Assembly (NCBI GenBank): GCA_027475525.1
Contig: JAMWFC010000054.1
Coordinates: 248,001 to 312,000 of the forward strand
DNA: 64,000 bases
Direction of reading: 5' to 3'
Source: Macrolepiota albuminosa
Lineage: Eukaryota; Basidiomycota; Agaricomycetes; Agaricales; Agaricaceae
The position numbers were made by a program, and so were the translations under genes. How positions within the stretch are numbered: position 1 is the first letter of the stretch; each line of letters starts with the position of its first letter. Below are positions 31,141 through 41,259 of the stretch, piece by piece. The notes under the pieces are model-generated. The model ran no database searches, was not told the DNA's origin, and saw only the letters and a program-made list of their open reading frames with translations.

Positions 31141-34107
31141 CTAGTCAGTTGCGCGATAGCGCCTCAAACGACCATCTGTATTGTTCAACACCACTTTCTC
31201 TGCCTTCAGAGGCGTACCATTCACAACAACCATGTTGTTCACAAAATCCAGCGACACCTTGTTCTTACGCATGAACGGCGTACCGATAATCATGTTGTAG
31301 CGATCAAAATTCACTATATTCACATATTCTTTTGTCGACGTTCCTGACGTCTTTATTCTCACCTCCGCGCCAAACTGCACCATAGCACGACTCTCCACAG
31401 TCCCCAGCTGGAGCATCAAGGGCTCCTCCAGTTCATGAACACGAATCGCGTTGACGTGAGCAAACTGGAGCGTAATGCCCGTAGTGGTACTCCTGGAGTC
31501 CCACAACGTCCATGCCGGATGTCCATTGACATCAACATACGTGACCAGGCACTCCTTCTCTTTGGGAGTATAGCGTGGCCGCTGCAACTTATTAGTTGCC
31601 TTCTGCAGGGTTACGCGTCTCATTCGGACGCGCTGATCTCCACGGCACTCCGTCAGTGCAAACAGGTGTTCCTCCTTGTCATCACGAGCATAGTAGTCGC
31701 TGTCGTACACATCCACTGCGACGTATTTGTCGCCATCAATCTGGACGCTCTCGGCGTCATCCACTTCCAACCCGTCAGCCTCTACCTGCGGTTCTTCCTC
31801 CGCTTCCTCAACGATCTCGTTGTCCTCGTCGTCACTGACGACATCGCTAGGTGCCGCAGCCGTATGGGCCGCTCGGATGTGTGCCTTAGGAGGGGTGGGA
31901 CACTCCTTAGCGAAATGCCCGCTCCTGCCACAGTTGTAGCACATGGAGGGGTCCCCGGCAGGCCTTCTCTGGGCCGCTCCTGGAACCCCAGCGGTTTTGC
32001 CCGCTATACGCGGTACAGGCGCCACCACTCCTCTTGGTGCTACTTGATTCTGACCCGAAAAGGGTCGACTATCCTTTGCTGGCAATTGTCCAGCAGGCTT
32101 CGATCGAGGCCGTTGGCCTCCAGGGATTGTCTTACGAACAATGAATCGCGGATTGCGATTGTTCTCCATATCTGTCCGTTTGGCCAGGAAGGTTCCCACC
32201 TTCACTGCCTGACGGTTCACTGGTCCTCGGCGTGAACTACGCTGCTCATAATGGTTTGCAGTCCGTGTCGACTGCTCATAACGGATGGCATATGCCAAGA
32301 ATTCGGTCACAGTATTGACCTCCGGAGACAAATTATCGTCGCATATCAACGCTCTCCTCATGTCTGCGGGTATTCCGTCCAGGAATGTCTCACGGATAGT
32401 GTATTCGTCTGGATAGACGGCCATATTCTGTGCATGACCCACCAGGTCATCATAAAAGGTCTGGACGCCAGTCTTAGCGTTATACACTGCCTTTCTAAAG
32501 GCATCACAAGCTTCCTGCATCGTAGCAGCGTTGACGAACCAATTATACAGTCCTATCAGGACCTCTTTAAATGTCCAGTGCGATTTGTCGCGATTAATGT
32601 GGAGAACATGGCGACGGAACCAATTCCGAGCCTCTCCTTCTATAAATTCGTGTAGCACGAATATCCTCTCCTGGTCCATGTCGTCTCCACCATAGCAGCA
32701 GGCTGTGAGGTGGTAGCACATGTACATGGCCCAGTCCTCCAGTTGAGAGAACCTATGTCCCCCAGCGTACGCACATATGTGCTTACCATCGGACTTATGG
32801 GGGCTTACCCCAGCAGGAAACTTAAATCTAACTCCAAGGGAGTCATCCACCAGATGAGTGAGGCAGTCATGCATATGATCCATATGGATCTGGACCGCTT
32901 CATTCATTCCTGGCGTAGTTTCACGCAATTCATGAGGTGCGGGCATCGAAAATGCCCGAGGACTGCGAAACAGGTGTTCATTGACCGTTCGTTCTGGCCG
33001 TGGGGTGGGCTGTTGCCCTACTTGTGGCTCTGCTGGTTCTCCACCAGCCTCCCTGCTACTATCATGACGATTATTATCGTCTCGATTGTTATTTCTTCGA
33101 TCATGACCTCCACCGTCGTTATTGCGACGACTTGGCTCCCTCCGTTCGTAGTGACCACTACTGTCATCACTACCACCTGGATCTCTGTCCGGTTCAGCAG
33201 TCCGAGCCGTGAATTGTTGCCACATGTCATCGACAGGCGTTACACCCTCACGCCCTTCAAAGACTACCCCCTGGTCATCAATTAACGACTCACCATGATC
33301 GCGCAAGTCCTGGTTGCGTATTCTCTGGTAATTGACGTGTTCATTCCAGTTGTCCACTAGGTGGACGTGTCGCACTACGCGTCGTAGTCGTGTTCGCTCC
33401 TCAAGAATGTGGACTTCGTCCACCTCTTCCTTGATTGTAACTTGCTTACGAGGTGTCTTAACCTCCTGCACTGCAAGTAGTGCCTCTGGCTCTGCCGGAG
33501 TCGTTGTTACAGTCTCCACCTCAGACAATGCCTGCTGAGGCACTCCGCTAACAATGCGTTGACGGTTTGCGGCGTTCTGACGCCAAACGTAGTCTTGCTG
33601 AGACTCATTAGCCTGACGAGGCGCATTGAGCAATTCCATCGCGTCCGCGATTAATGGCGCTCGTCTGCGCACACTCATCTCACATTCCACTGAGTCGGCT
33701 GGAGTAGCCATTGAGACTGCTGACCCTCGTGCTGCTTTGCACTTAAGGTATTCCACCACTTTGAGTTCGAAGATGCGCACAAACAATTCGATATATTCAT
33801 TCGAATCTGCATGGGGTACATCGTGGCTCCTAGCAGCCAGCAACTGTAAGTGCTTCACTACATAAAGCTGAAGACGCTTTTGCGTCGATTCCTTCGTGAC
33901 CGACGGATATCGGTCCAACACCAGCTGTAACTGGATAGACAAGGTCGAATGCGACCTTTTGCTTTCCTCATCATCTGAGGACTCCAACTCGGACTCTAAG
34001 TCCATAACTCTCCTGAGGCCATCATGCCTCACTTGCGGCTGTTTGCCGGCCCGTCTGTGCAACTCTGGAATTCCAGGCTGGTGACGCCTTTTCCAACCGT
34101 ACGACAT
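31141..34107 (-). CDS. Gypsy A gag-protease polyprotein
   Basis: An intact 988-codon reverse-strand ORF. Domains: N-terminal helical module (residues about 45-140), charged linker, capsid domain (about 430-600; CCYGGDDMDQERIFVLHEFI), CCHC zinc knuckle at about 723-736 (CYNCGRSGHFAKEC), acidic linker, and retropepsin-like domain from about 855 (WTLWDSRSTTTG, later NMIIGTPFMRKNKVSLDFVN). The protease active site reads D-S-R where the family has D-S-G, so proteolysis may be lost. The N-terminus probably starts further upstream: 34110-34558 codes for a related Pro/Ser-rich stretch in another frame. The stop (TAG, 31141) is followed closely by pol in a different frame, suggesting a frameshift or reinitiation for pol. 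Confidence 0.92.
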   Translation of the reverse strand: MSYGWKRRHQPGIPELHRRAGKQPQVRHDGLRRVMDLESELESSDDEESKRSHSTLSIQLQLVLDRYPSVTKESTQKRLQLYVVKHLQLLAARSHDVPHADSNEYIELFVRIFELKVVEYLKCKAARGSAVSMATPADSVECEMSVRRRAPLIADAMELLNAPRQANESQQDYVWRQNAANRQRIVSGVPQQALSEVETVTTTPAEPEALLAVQEVKTPRKQVTIKEEVDEVHILEERTRLRRVVRHVHLVDNWNEHVNYQRIRNQDLRDHGESLIDDQGVVFEGREGVTPVDDMWQQFTARTAEPDRDPGGSDDSSGHYERREPSRRNNDGGGHDRRNNNRDDNNRHDSSREAGGEPAEPQVGQQPTPRPERTVNEHLFRSPRAFSMPAPHELRETTPGMNEAVQIHMDHMHDCLTHLVDDSLGVRFKFPAGVSPHKSDGKHICAYAGGHRFSQLEDWAMYMCYHLTACCYGGDDMDQERIFVLHEFIEGEARNWFRRHVLHINRDKSHWTFKEVLIGLYNWFVNAATMQEACDAFRKAVYNAKTGVQTFYDDLVGHAQNMAVYPDEYTIRETFLDGIPADMRRALICDDNLSPEVNTVTEFLAYAIRYEQSTRTANHYEQRSSRRGPVNRQAVKVGTFLAKRTDMENNRNPRFIVRKTIPGGQRPRSKPAGQLPAKDSRPFSGQNQVAPRGVVAPVPRIAGKTAGVPGAAQRRPAGDPSMCYNCGRSGHFAKECPTPPKAHIRAAHTAAAPSDVVSDDEDNEIVEEAEEEPQVEADGLEVDDAESVQIDGDKYVAVDVYDSDYYARDDKEEHLFALTECRGDQRVRMRRVTLQKATNKLQRPRYTPKEKECLVTYVDVNGHPAWTLWDSRSTTTGITLQFAHVNAIRVHELEEPLMLQLGTVESRAMVQFGAEVRIKTSGTSTKEYVNIVNFDRYNMIIGTPFMRKNKVSLDFVNNMVVVNGTPLKAEKVVLNNTDGRLRRYRATD

Positions 34108-34109
34108 TG

Positions 34110-34558
34110 TTGTCCTCCCTACTGACCACTATTGCTGGTCCTTGCTTCTGTCCTTGTGTTGTCAACGACGATGGTCCCGGTTCAGTGGCAGCATTGGCCA
34201 CGTACTCCAAATGCCGTTCTATCGGTGCAGTCCGGAATGGGGTGCTATGCGCAAACGCGCTGCCTTGTACCATCTCCGAGTACTGGGTAACGTCCGGTTG
34301 ACCCTCAGAGGGAGCTGAAGAGCTCTCGGGCAATACCGGATACATTAGTGAAGGCATTTGGCTCGCTGGCAGCGACACCCCTGAGACCGCAGATCTCTCT
34401 CCTGGTTTTCCACCAGGTCGCACAATGGACATCATCCGTGATACGGATAGCCCACCTGGCATTCCAAAGCTCGCACTGACATCGCGAGGGGTCTTTTTGT
34501 CCCACTTTGGCGGAGGTTGGTATGCTGATGCAGATTGCGTCTTCACAGCTTGAAGCAC
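34110..34558 (-). pseudogene. Gypsy A gag N-terminal extension, out of frame
   Basis: A reverse-strand frame (34022-34558) reading KWDKKTPRDVSASFGMPGGL and PVLPESSSAPSEGQPDVTQY. Its Pro/Gly/Ser composition resembles the first 190 residues of the Gypsy F gag. It is out of frame with the 988-codon ORF, and a small indel near 34030-34110 would explain that. The upper end touches a 77-bp duplication (34521-34674). Confidence 0.5.
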
Positions 34559-34674
34559 AGGTAAGTCACCTGCGTCTGCAGCTGGGAACGGAGGATCTAT
34601 GCTGACGCAGATTGCGTCTTCACAGCTTGAAGCACAGGTAAGTCACCTGCGTCTGCAGCTGGGAACGGAGGATC
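34521..34674. repeat. 77-bp tandem duplication near Gypsy A gag start
   Basis: Copies start at 34521 and 34598, with one C/T difference at a CpG. Confidence 0.95.
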
Positions 34675-34806
34675 CAGATCAAGAGAGCCAGTCATGGAAG
34701 CACATTTTCAGCGTGATGCCAACAGAGAATCGAGAGGTTTTGATGATAGTTGCCTAGTCGGTAACAAGCCTAGAGTCTAAAGCCGATAGCAGAAGATTTA
34801 AAAAAA

Positions 34807-35057
34807 TGTAACCGGAGTTACGGGTTAGAACTATCTTGTGTGTATCACACAAGTGCTAAATCAGACCGCAGTATCGGATTTGACTAGTACTTAGAGTGAA
34901 AACAAGATGTTGTCTTACGTAATACTCTACTAAATGATTATAGCGTCGTATCGGATTTGACTAGTACTTAGAGTGAAAACAAGATGTTGTCTTACGTAAT
35001 ACTCTACTAAATGATTATAGCGTCGTTGATGCTAAGAACACGGATGACTCCGTTACA
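34807..35057 (-). repeat. 5' LTR of Gypsy A (with 77-bp duplication)
   Basis: 251 bp, TGTAACCGGAGTTACGGG to GACTCCGTTACA on the plus strand. Minus the tandem copy (34871-35024) it is 174 bp, the same as the other LTR. It is followed by the target copy CCCTG. Confidence 0.93.
34871..35024. repeat. 77-bp tandem duplication in Gypsy A 5' LTR
   Basis: Copies start at 34871 and 34948. The opposite LTR (23314-23487) has one copy. Confidence 0.95.
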
Positions 35058-35062
35058 CCCTG

Positions 35063-36141
35063 CACAACACTCTGTTATTGCTTCTCTTCTTGCTGAAGGG
35101 TATTCTCTGCACTAGATTGAGACTAAAACTGGTCTAGAGAAGTCTACTATTGGGAGAATTAGTAGAAAGTTGGAAATGGACAAGAAAAACCATTCTAGAG
35201 GCCATCCTGCTAAGCTTACTCTATATGATAAACAGACTATTGTTCACCAAATTTCAACTGGGAGTCTTGATACAGCTGTCCAGGCCATCAATTTTATCAA
35301 CAACATCATTTCCAACCCTGTCTCTCTTCAGACTGTTCAGAATGTGTTGAAGGAGGAGGGGTATTGGTCTGCTACCAAGAGAAAAGTTCCTATGCTCAAA
35401 AGCTAGACATCGACAACTATGGCTTAAATGGGCTCAGGAGCATTGGAACTGGACTATAGAGGACTGGAAAAGGGTGTTGTGGACAAATGAGACAAAGATT
35501 AACAGAATTGTGTCAGATGGGAAGCAGTATATGTAGAAGCTACAAGGAGAAGGAATTTCAGACCAAACAACTACACCTACTGTGAAGCATGGAGGAGGGA
35601 ATAATCTCATGGTATGGGGCTGTATGGACTAGAATGGGGTAGGAAAGCTTGTAGAGGTGGTGGGGATCATGAATGCAGAGCAGTACTGTGAAATTTTGGA
35701 TGATAGAGCAAAGGAGAGCTTTGAGAAGTTGGAGATGGAGGAAGGTACCCACTACTTTCAACAGGACAATGACCCCAAACACAACTCCAAGAGGGCTGAC
35801 AAGTAGTTTGAGGACAACAACTTTGATGTCCTTTAGTGGCCAGCCCAATCTCCTGATCTCAACCCTATTGAACATCTCTGGGAGTACCTCAAGGAGCAAC
35901 TTAGGCAGTATAAAACACCTCCTCATGGTGTGCATGAATTATGGGAGAGGGTCTCTGGGAGTACCTCAAGGAGCAACTTAGGCAGTATAAAACACCTCCT
36001 CATGGTGTGCATGAATTATGGGAGAGGGATGCAAAGGAGTGGGATGGAATACCACCAGAGGTATGCCAAAGACTAATAGAAAGCATGCCTAGAAGGATTC
36101 AAGCAGTTATCAAGGCAAATGGAGGACATACAAAGTACTAG
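35063..36141 (+). pseudogene. Tc1-like transposase of mariner copy 2, C-terminal 95%
   Basis: Continues the first codons at about 23294-23313 (MKVTPP-AQHS). It includes LEMDKKNHSRGHPAKLTLYD, VLKEEGYWSATKRKVPMLKS, QQDN-type and SPDLNPIEHLWEYLK motifs in shifted frames, and ends DAKEWDGIPPEVCQRLIESM to the stop at 36141. It is broken by the Gypsy A insertion at about codon 6, multiple stops and frameshifts, and 77-bp duplications at 35875-36028 and 36106-36259. Confidence 0.85.
35875..36028. repeat. 77-bp tandem duplication in mariner copy 2 transposase
   Basis: Copies start at 35875 and 35952. Mariner copy 1 has a single copy. Confidence 0.95.
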
Positions 36142-36259
36142 ATACTAACATTAGAGATGCTCAAAAAACTGTCCCAATGAGTGTTATCAAGGCAAATGGA
36201 GGACATACAAAGTACTAGATACTAACATTAGAGATGCTCAAAAAACTGTCCCAATGAGT
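36106..36259. repeat. 77-bp tandem duplication at the transposase end of mariner copy 2
   Basis: Copies start at 36106 and 36183. Collapse gives a 216-bp TIR as in copy 1. Confidence 0.95.
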
Positions 36260-36445
36260 GAATATTTTAAAATGGCTATTGCTCCATCAGTTTTGATTTT
36301 GATTACATAAGTCTAAATTCATTTTGTAGCTACGATGCCATAGTATTCTACATGATTTAATCAGAATTTTATGTACTTCCCATCCTTCATGCCAATGTCA
36401 TCTTTCAAAAAGTATGAAACATTGGGACAGTTTTTTGAGCCACTG
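36230..36445. repeat. Right 216-bp TIR of mariner copy 2
   Basis: Same length and end motifs as the TIRs of copy 1. Part of it is duplicated at 36451-36527 by a 77-bp repeat. Confidence 0.85.
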
Positions 36446-36527
36446 TAGATTACTTCCCATCCTTCATGCCAATGTCATCTTTCAAAAAGTATGAAACATT
36501 GGGACAGTTTTTTGAGCCACTGTAGAT
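36374..36527. repeat. 77-bp tandem duplication at the right end of mariner copy 2
   Basis: Copies start at 36374 and 36451. The duplicated block ends three bases past the TA flank, at a repeat boundary. Confidence 0.95.
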
Positions 36528-36820
36528 CAGATCTTCCTTCTTTGATCCAGATCATTACAATTTGATTCTATTTTGCTCCACCTGCCAGCTCCATGCTTCC
36601 TCTCCCTATAACAGTGGCTGGACAATTATTGAATTGATAGCTTGAGCTGGTCTCTGCCCTTTTATTCTGTACTTTTTGTATATTTATTGAGGTGTTTTTG
36701 GAGATATATATTTGTTGAGACTGTTACCACGAGGCTTACAGTTTTCAGCCTTATTATTAAATGTTTATTTTGACTTCTGGTGCATGTTGTGTCTCTGACT
36801 GCTGATACAGTGTCATACCA
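36525..36820 (+). repeat. Repeat R, second half
   Basis: Matches 21979-22268 of the complete R. It starts right after the TA of mariner copy 2 and ends TGTCATACCA, followed by GGGGT. The complementary first half is at 7999-8569, preceded in R orientation by GGGGG. Confidence 0.8.
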
Positions 36821-36868
36821 GGGGTAGGAAAGAGGAGGGGTGGGGGTGGAGGGAGGCCAAGAGGGGGT

Positions 36869-36940
36869 TGTAAGGGTGATCTCTGGAGACTGTGGCTCAG
36901 TCACACAGCTGGCAAAGGGGGATCCAAAAAGAACAAGTCC
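36869..36940 (-). repeat. Fragment of Gypsy B family LTR, internally deleted
   Basis: TGTAAGGGTGATCTCTGG onwards matches the LTR end in reverse. The sequence jumps from the first copy of the GGCAGAGGGAGATCC unit to what follows the second copy, as expected of a deletion between the two direct repeats. Confidence 0.75.
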
Positions 36941-36959
36941 AAGAGGCCTATCACATGGA

Positions 36960-38480
36960 CTGTGGGTTAGTTAAATAACCTACCTAGGGGGTTCAGGTCT
37001 CTGAGCAGGGCAGAGGTAGTCTCCAAATTGTGGAGGTGCTACTGCTCTGCATCTTGGGTGGGGTCTTCATTTTGAGGTGTTCCTGCAGAGAGAGGGTTAT
37101 GCTGGATATAGAAGGAGTATACTGCATTGGTGGGGTCCTTGAACTGTCCTAGCAAGAGCAATACATAGATTTCCTCAACTAGCCTAGTCAGTTACTCTCA
37201 CAATGCAGGGTCATCATGCAGGAGATGTTTGCAAATTGTGAGTGTTCCTTGCACATCATGCTCATAGAGCTCTAATGTTCAGTGTATGCACTCTTCTGTA
37301 TTACCACTCACATCTGGTAATCTCAGACTCTGTAACAGGTTCTGAGTCTGTTGGACAAATTCTGCATCTGTGATGTAGAATGACCTTAACTCATCACACT
37401 ATCTCATGTAGTTGGCAAATCTTTCATGCTGTCTTGACAACTGCTTCCTGCCCACCCTGGATGCAATACCTTGCCTGAGAGAGGAGGGCAAGGACTGCAC
37501 AGTAGGTACTGGCAGCCCACCTATCCAGGGAGGCCAGAGATGTGCAAAGACATGCAGGAGGGTATTAACTTCTATAGTGTATATGTGTAGCCTATTCCAG
37601 CTACAAAGGGGCTAGTACTAGCTGGTACAGAGATGTTCCAATGTGCTGAAGGGATGCCCAGGTGCCTCCTAGAATGGATCCACTGATTGGAACCTGGTGC
37701 AGAGAGAAGAACCCAAGCCTGCTAGTTGGGCACAGGTCTTTGGCTGATAGAAGAGCCTAATGGGTGTCCAGAAGTGTCTGTGGGCCAGTGCTGGGTCAGG
37801 TACAGCATGATGTTAGGGTAGTAGGAGTAATAGAGGAGGAGTGAGTTGAGGGGGGGGGGGGTAGTCAGAAACATATTTGGGGAGTAATGGGCTGGGAGTG
37901 GTTGGCTGCAGACATAGACAGAGTAGGCCACTAGGGGATAGTTTTGGGTAAAGGTCACCATTTGAGCTTCTGATGAGAGGCAGTAGTCTTAGTATTATGT
38001 CAGGAACTGCTGACCTCTCTGCAGAGCTAACAACCTGCTAATTGGAGAGATTTGGAGGCAATGGAGTAGTACAAGAATGCTACTGGGTTGAGTCTGAGGG
38101 GCTCTGAGAGCTCTATGGACATCAGATAGTGGATGTGGGCCAAGAAGAGGGCCCTAAAACATGGACTCAGAGTAGCAGATGTAGATCAGACAGTAATTTA
38201 GAGAGAAACAAGTATATTCAGAGGAGAAGGAGGGATAGAGACAGAGATAGTAAGGAAACTGAGTAGGAAAAATAGGTAATACCAAGACTCATGTACTGAC
38301 TATGTGGATGGGCCTTTTAGCCTGCCAGAGAAGTTTGGGCTTAGACTTGAGCAAATAGCTGATAGAGAAAGAGACTAATGCCCTCCTTGATTTGGAGTCC
38401 TAGGTGTGGTCTATGTGATGAGGCCTGCTCAGACTGGAGCTCCTGGAGGGTGGCATAACAGAAAGCGCAAGGAGGAGAGA
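36960..38480 (-). pseudogene. Unrecognised degenerate coding-like segment
   Basis: On the reverse strand, short frames look protein-like (FYITDAEFVQQTQNLLQSLR, LTRLVEEIYVLLLLGQFKDP and YYSYYPNIMLYLTQHW) but are broken by many stops. No domain is recognised. A run of G at about 37851-37861 lies inside. It may be the gag of an unplaced retroelement. Confidence 0.3.
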
Positions 38481-38718
38481 AAAGTGAGTGAGTCATGACA
38501 ATTATAACTTGATATATATACTGATAGATTAACAGACTGGTCTTTATATCCTCAGCTCTGTATTGTAACTCCTGAACCTCATACAGATCTGGTTTACTAT
38601 AATGAACATAAATTATTTCTTGTTAAAAATATATTTATATTCTAGCTATTTACAGTTGTTGACTAAATACTTTTTTACTTATACTACATATAGAGAAATC
38701 TACTGATTTGGCAGATTC

Positions 38719-39202
38719 TGTATTTGTAAGGAGAATACTTAATGTCTGCAGAACTTCTTCTACAGAGCCAGTGAGCACTGGTGACAAGCAGGAGTCAAGC
38801 AAGCATAGAGGCAAGCAAGAGTCAGGCAAGAAACCAGCAAGGCTAACTGAGTGGTCAGATATTACTAGACAGCTTATAGTAGGTTCAGTGTGTAGGCCAA
38901 AAGAACACTGCTATTATTTAGCCTGAGAATATTCTATTCACAGGCTGCCTTTATATACTACATTGGTGGCTATGCTGTTATTAATACTGTTTAACTAATC
39001 AGACACTGATATGTAATGGAGTATGACTAACAATAATTGATGCTAAGTAAGGTCTATGCATATGATTCATTAAGACTGACTACTAGAAGACAAAAGGGGA
39101 TAGGATGGGTCAAGTGGTCATTTGAATGTGCTAAAAGTGGGCACATTGTCAGACTAAGCTTGAAATAGGGTTGGACATGGTCTGGAAACCAGTCCCCTGA
39201 CA
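38719..39202 (-). repeat. LTR of a third Gypsy-type family, reverse orientation
   Basis: Reverse-strand sequence TGTCAGGGGACTGGTTTCC to about CAAATACA, homologous along its length to 39999-40469. Flanks GATTC and GTATC are only a weak match, so the target duplication is unclear. Confidence 0.72.
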
Positions 39203-39998
39203 GTATCTTGTGTAAGTAAGAAGTCTAATTTCTTACACTTTTTTGAATTGTCAAACAATGATAATCTGTACATAAACCAATGAGATTTCTACATTCTAGA
39301 ACTTAGTTTTAAAATTTTGATTAACATTAGCCATCAAGCTTCTTGTGTGCCAAATACAATCCACCTGTCAGAGAGTGCAAATTCAGAATGGATAGTGAGC
39401 TGTTGCTACCTGAACAGAACAACAATGTTGCTTCAGGGCAGATTGATGATAATGCCATGCCAGTGGCATCACAAATGCAGTACCAGCAGTTGACAAACTA
39501 GGAAGAGACTGAAGTTAAGCTGATCCCAGCCAAAACTGACATGCTGGGAAGCCTGCTCTTTACAGTGCTGAGATGACTCAACCAGAGTAAAGTTGAGGTG
39601 GGGGCAGAGATAGTCAGTGATTTGCCTCTAGTAATACAGGTACCTCAGAGGGTACCTGTACAGTTTTTAGAAGTGAGACCACTATTGTTGGCCTTGCATG
39701 GGAAAAGACTCTCTCTCCATTCAGAGCAGATGTGCTTAAAATGGTAGGAGTAGCCTGGACAAGCAACTATGAGCGAGGCAAAAAAAAACAAAAATGCTAT
39801 GAAGACACATCTCCAAATCAATGCCACTAAGTCAGCAGCCAAGATGCCACGGACCTGGAGTAATTCTGCCAATTGAGATAACAGGTTGAAAACCACCTCA
39901 GCCTACTGTGGCTGAGTATACATACATCCAATGAAAATGAAAACAGATGCTATGAAGTGACTTTAGATGTGCAGGTGATCATGATCTGGGCACAGTAC
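39203..39998 (+). pseudogene. Gypsy gag-type remnant, upstream part
   Basis: Short plus-strand frames (MDSELLLPEQNNNVASGQID from 39389; PLVIQVPQRVPVQFLEVRPL) with many stops. It precedes, across the solo LTR, a gag module recognisable in Gypsy A and F. It is probably the poorly conserved N-terminal part of the same gag. Confidence 0.35.
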
Positions 39999-40469
39999 TG
40001 TTGGGAGACCAGTTTCTGGACTGTGTCCAACTCTATTCTGAGCTTAGTCTAACAACATGCCCACTCTTAGTATATCCAAATGACTGCTTGGCCTGTCCTA
40101 TCCCTTGTTGTCTTCTAGTAGTTAGCCTTGATGAGTGATATGCATGGAACTTACTCAGCATTGATTATTGTTAGTCATACTCTATTACATACCAGAGCCC
40201 AATTAGTTAAAAGTAATAGCATAGCCACCAATGTAGTATATGAAGGCAGCCTGTAGATAGACTATCTCCAGGCTGAACAATAGCAGTATTCTTCTGGCCT
40301 ACACACTGAAACTACTGTAAGCTCTCTAGTAACATCTGCCTGTTTAGTTAGACTTGCCAGTCCTTTGCCTAACTCTTGCTTGCTTCTACATGTGCTTAAC
40401 TTCAGCTTGTTACTGGTGCTTGCTGGCTCTGTAGAAGTAGTTCTGCAGATGTTAAGCATTTCCCTGACA
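39999..40469 (+). mobile_element. Solo LTR with AGTAC target duplication
   Basis: 471 bp from TGTTGGGAGACC to TTTCCCTGACA, flanked by AGTAC (39994-39998 and 40470-40474). It is inverted relative to its relative at 38719-39202. It splits a decayed Gypsy gag. Confidence 0.85.
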
Positions 40470-40474
40470 AGTAC

Positions 40475-41100
40475 TCAGATATAAACAAACAGTCAACTAG
40501 AGCAAGACTCAAATTGTATGTGAACAAGCACATGCAGTTATTGGAATCCAGAGGAGACCTGGTCCCTGAGGTGGGAACAGACAAATATATTGTATTGTAT
40601 ACTCAAAGTTTGGAACTAGAAGCCCAGAGTTATTTGGATTTCAAAGCCTATAGAGGTTCTGCAGTATCTATTCCTAATAACATGGAGCTGGTATCTACAA
40701 TACCTGGAGACAGTTCCTGAAGAAGTGCTGTTGCCTCAGGTGAAACAAGAGATTGATGAGCCAGTAGTGTCAGTAGACAAAGCCATGATCCATGAGAACA
40801 TGGAGTAGGAGTAGTCAGGAGGTGCCACCTTCTATGAGAGCTCAGAGTCCTAGGGCACTGATAAACTGCCTAGTGCAGGCATCTTCAAAATTTGTTCTAG
40901 CTGAGGGATGAAACAAAACACCAGGTATAAACAAGGCCACCCAGGCCTAGAATGATATCATGTATTGCCAACTGATAAGCATTATAGATGATGCAGTAGA
41001 GATAGCCCTCTGGCTATCAGAAGAAATCAAGCCAAGGAGAGCAGATCCAAAACATATCCAACCTTACAAAAAGGGCTGAAGTGATGGACAGGGTGTGGTC
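40475..41100 (+). pseudogene. Gypsy gag remnant, conserved helical module
   Basis: The open part (to 40720) reads STRARLKLYVNKHMQLLESR and TDKYIVLYTQSLELEAQSYL, then FKAYRGSAVSIP. It corresponds to STQKRLQLYVVKHLQLLAAR and KAARGSAVSMA in the Gypsy A gag. Beyond a frameshift, VLPQVKQEIDEPVVSVDKAM matches the KEEVDEVHILEE stretch. It then decays. It belongs to the Gypsy A/F family by gag but with a different LTR inserted. Confidence 0.7.
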
Positions 41101-41259
41101 TTTGAGTGAGGTGGCTGTGCTATCACAGTAGTCCTTTTTTCCTCCATGACAGCCACCTGCTATATTTTTTTCACCACCCTCTCATACTCATCCCGTTCAC
41201 GAATTAATTTTTAGATTAATACTCTATACTCAAGTGTTTTTTCTTGTTGTTTCTCAATT

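Larger units (their letters stand above)
23314..35057 (-). mobile_element. Gypsy A, near-complete chromodomain LTR retrotransposon with third ORF
   Basis: An 11,744-bp element on the reverse strand; subtracting five 77-bp duplications gives about 11.36 kb. Order in coding direction: 5' LTR (34807-35057), gag-protease (31141-34107), RT-RNase H-integrase-chromodomain (27088-31111), a third large ORF (23846-26858), polypurine tract (reverse of 23488-23499) and 3' LTR (23314-23487). LTRs differ at 4 of 174 positions once the duplication is removed, all CpG transitions. A young insertion, but pol carries six TGA stops. Confidence 0.95.
22935..36445 (+). mobile_element. Tc1/mariner copy 2, split by Gypsy A
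   Basis: TA-flanked (22933-22934 and 36446-36447). The left part is 22935-23313 and the right part 35058-36445; Gypsy A sits between with target duplication CCCTG. The 216-bp right TIR is 36230-36445. The transposase is on the plus strand, opposite to copy 1. Three 77-bp duplications inflate the right part. Confidence 0.92.
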
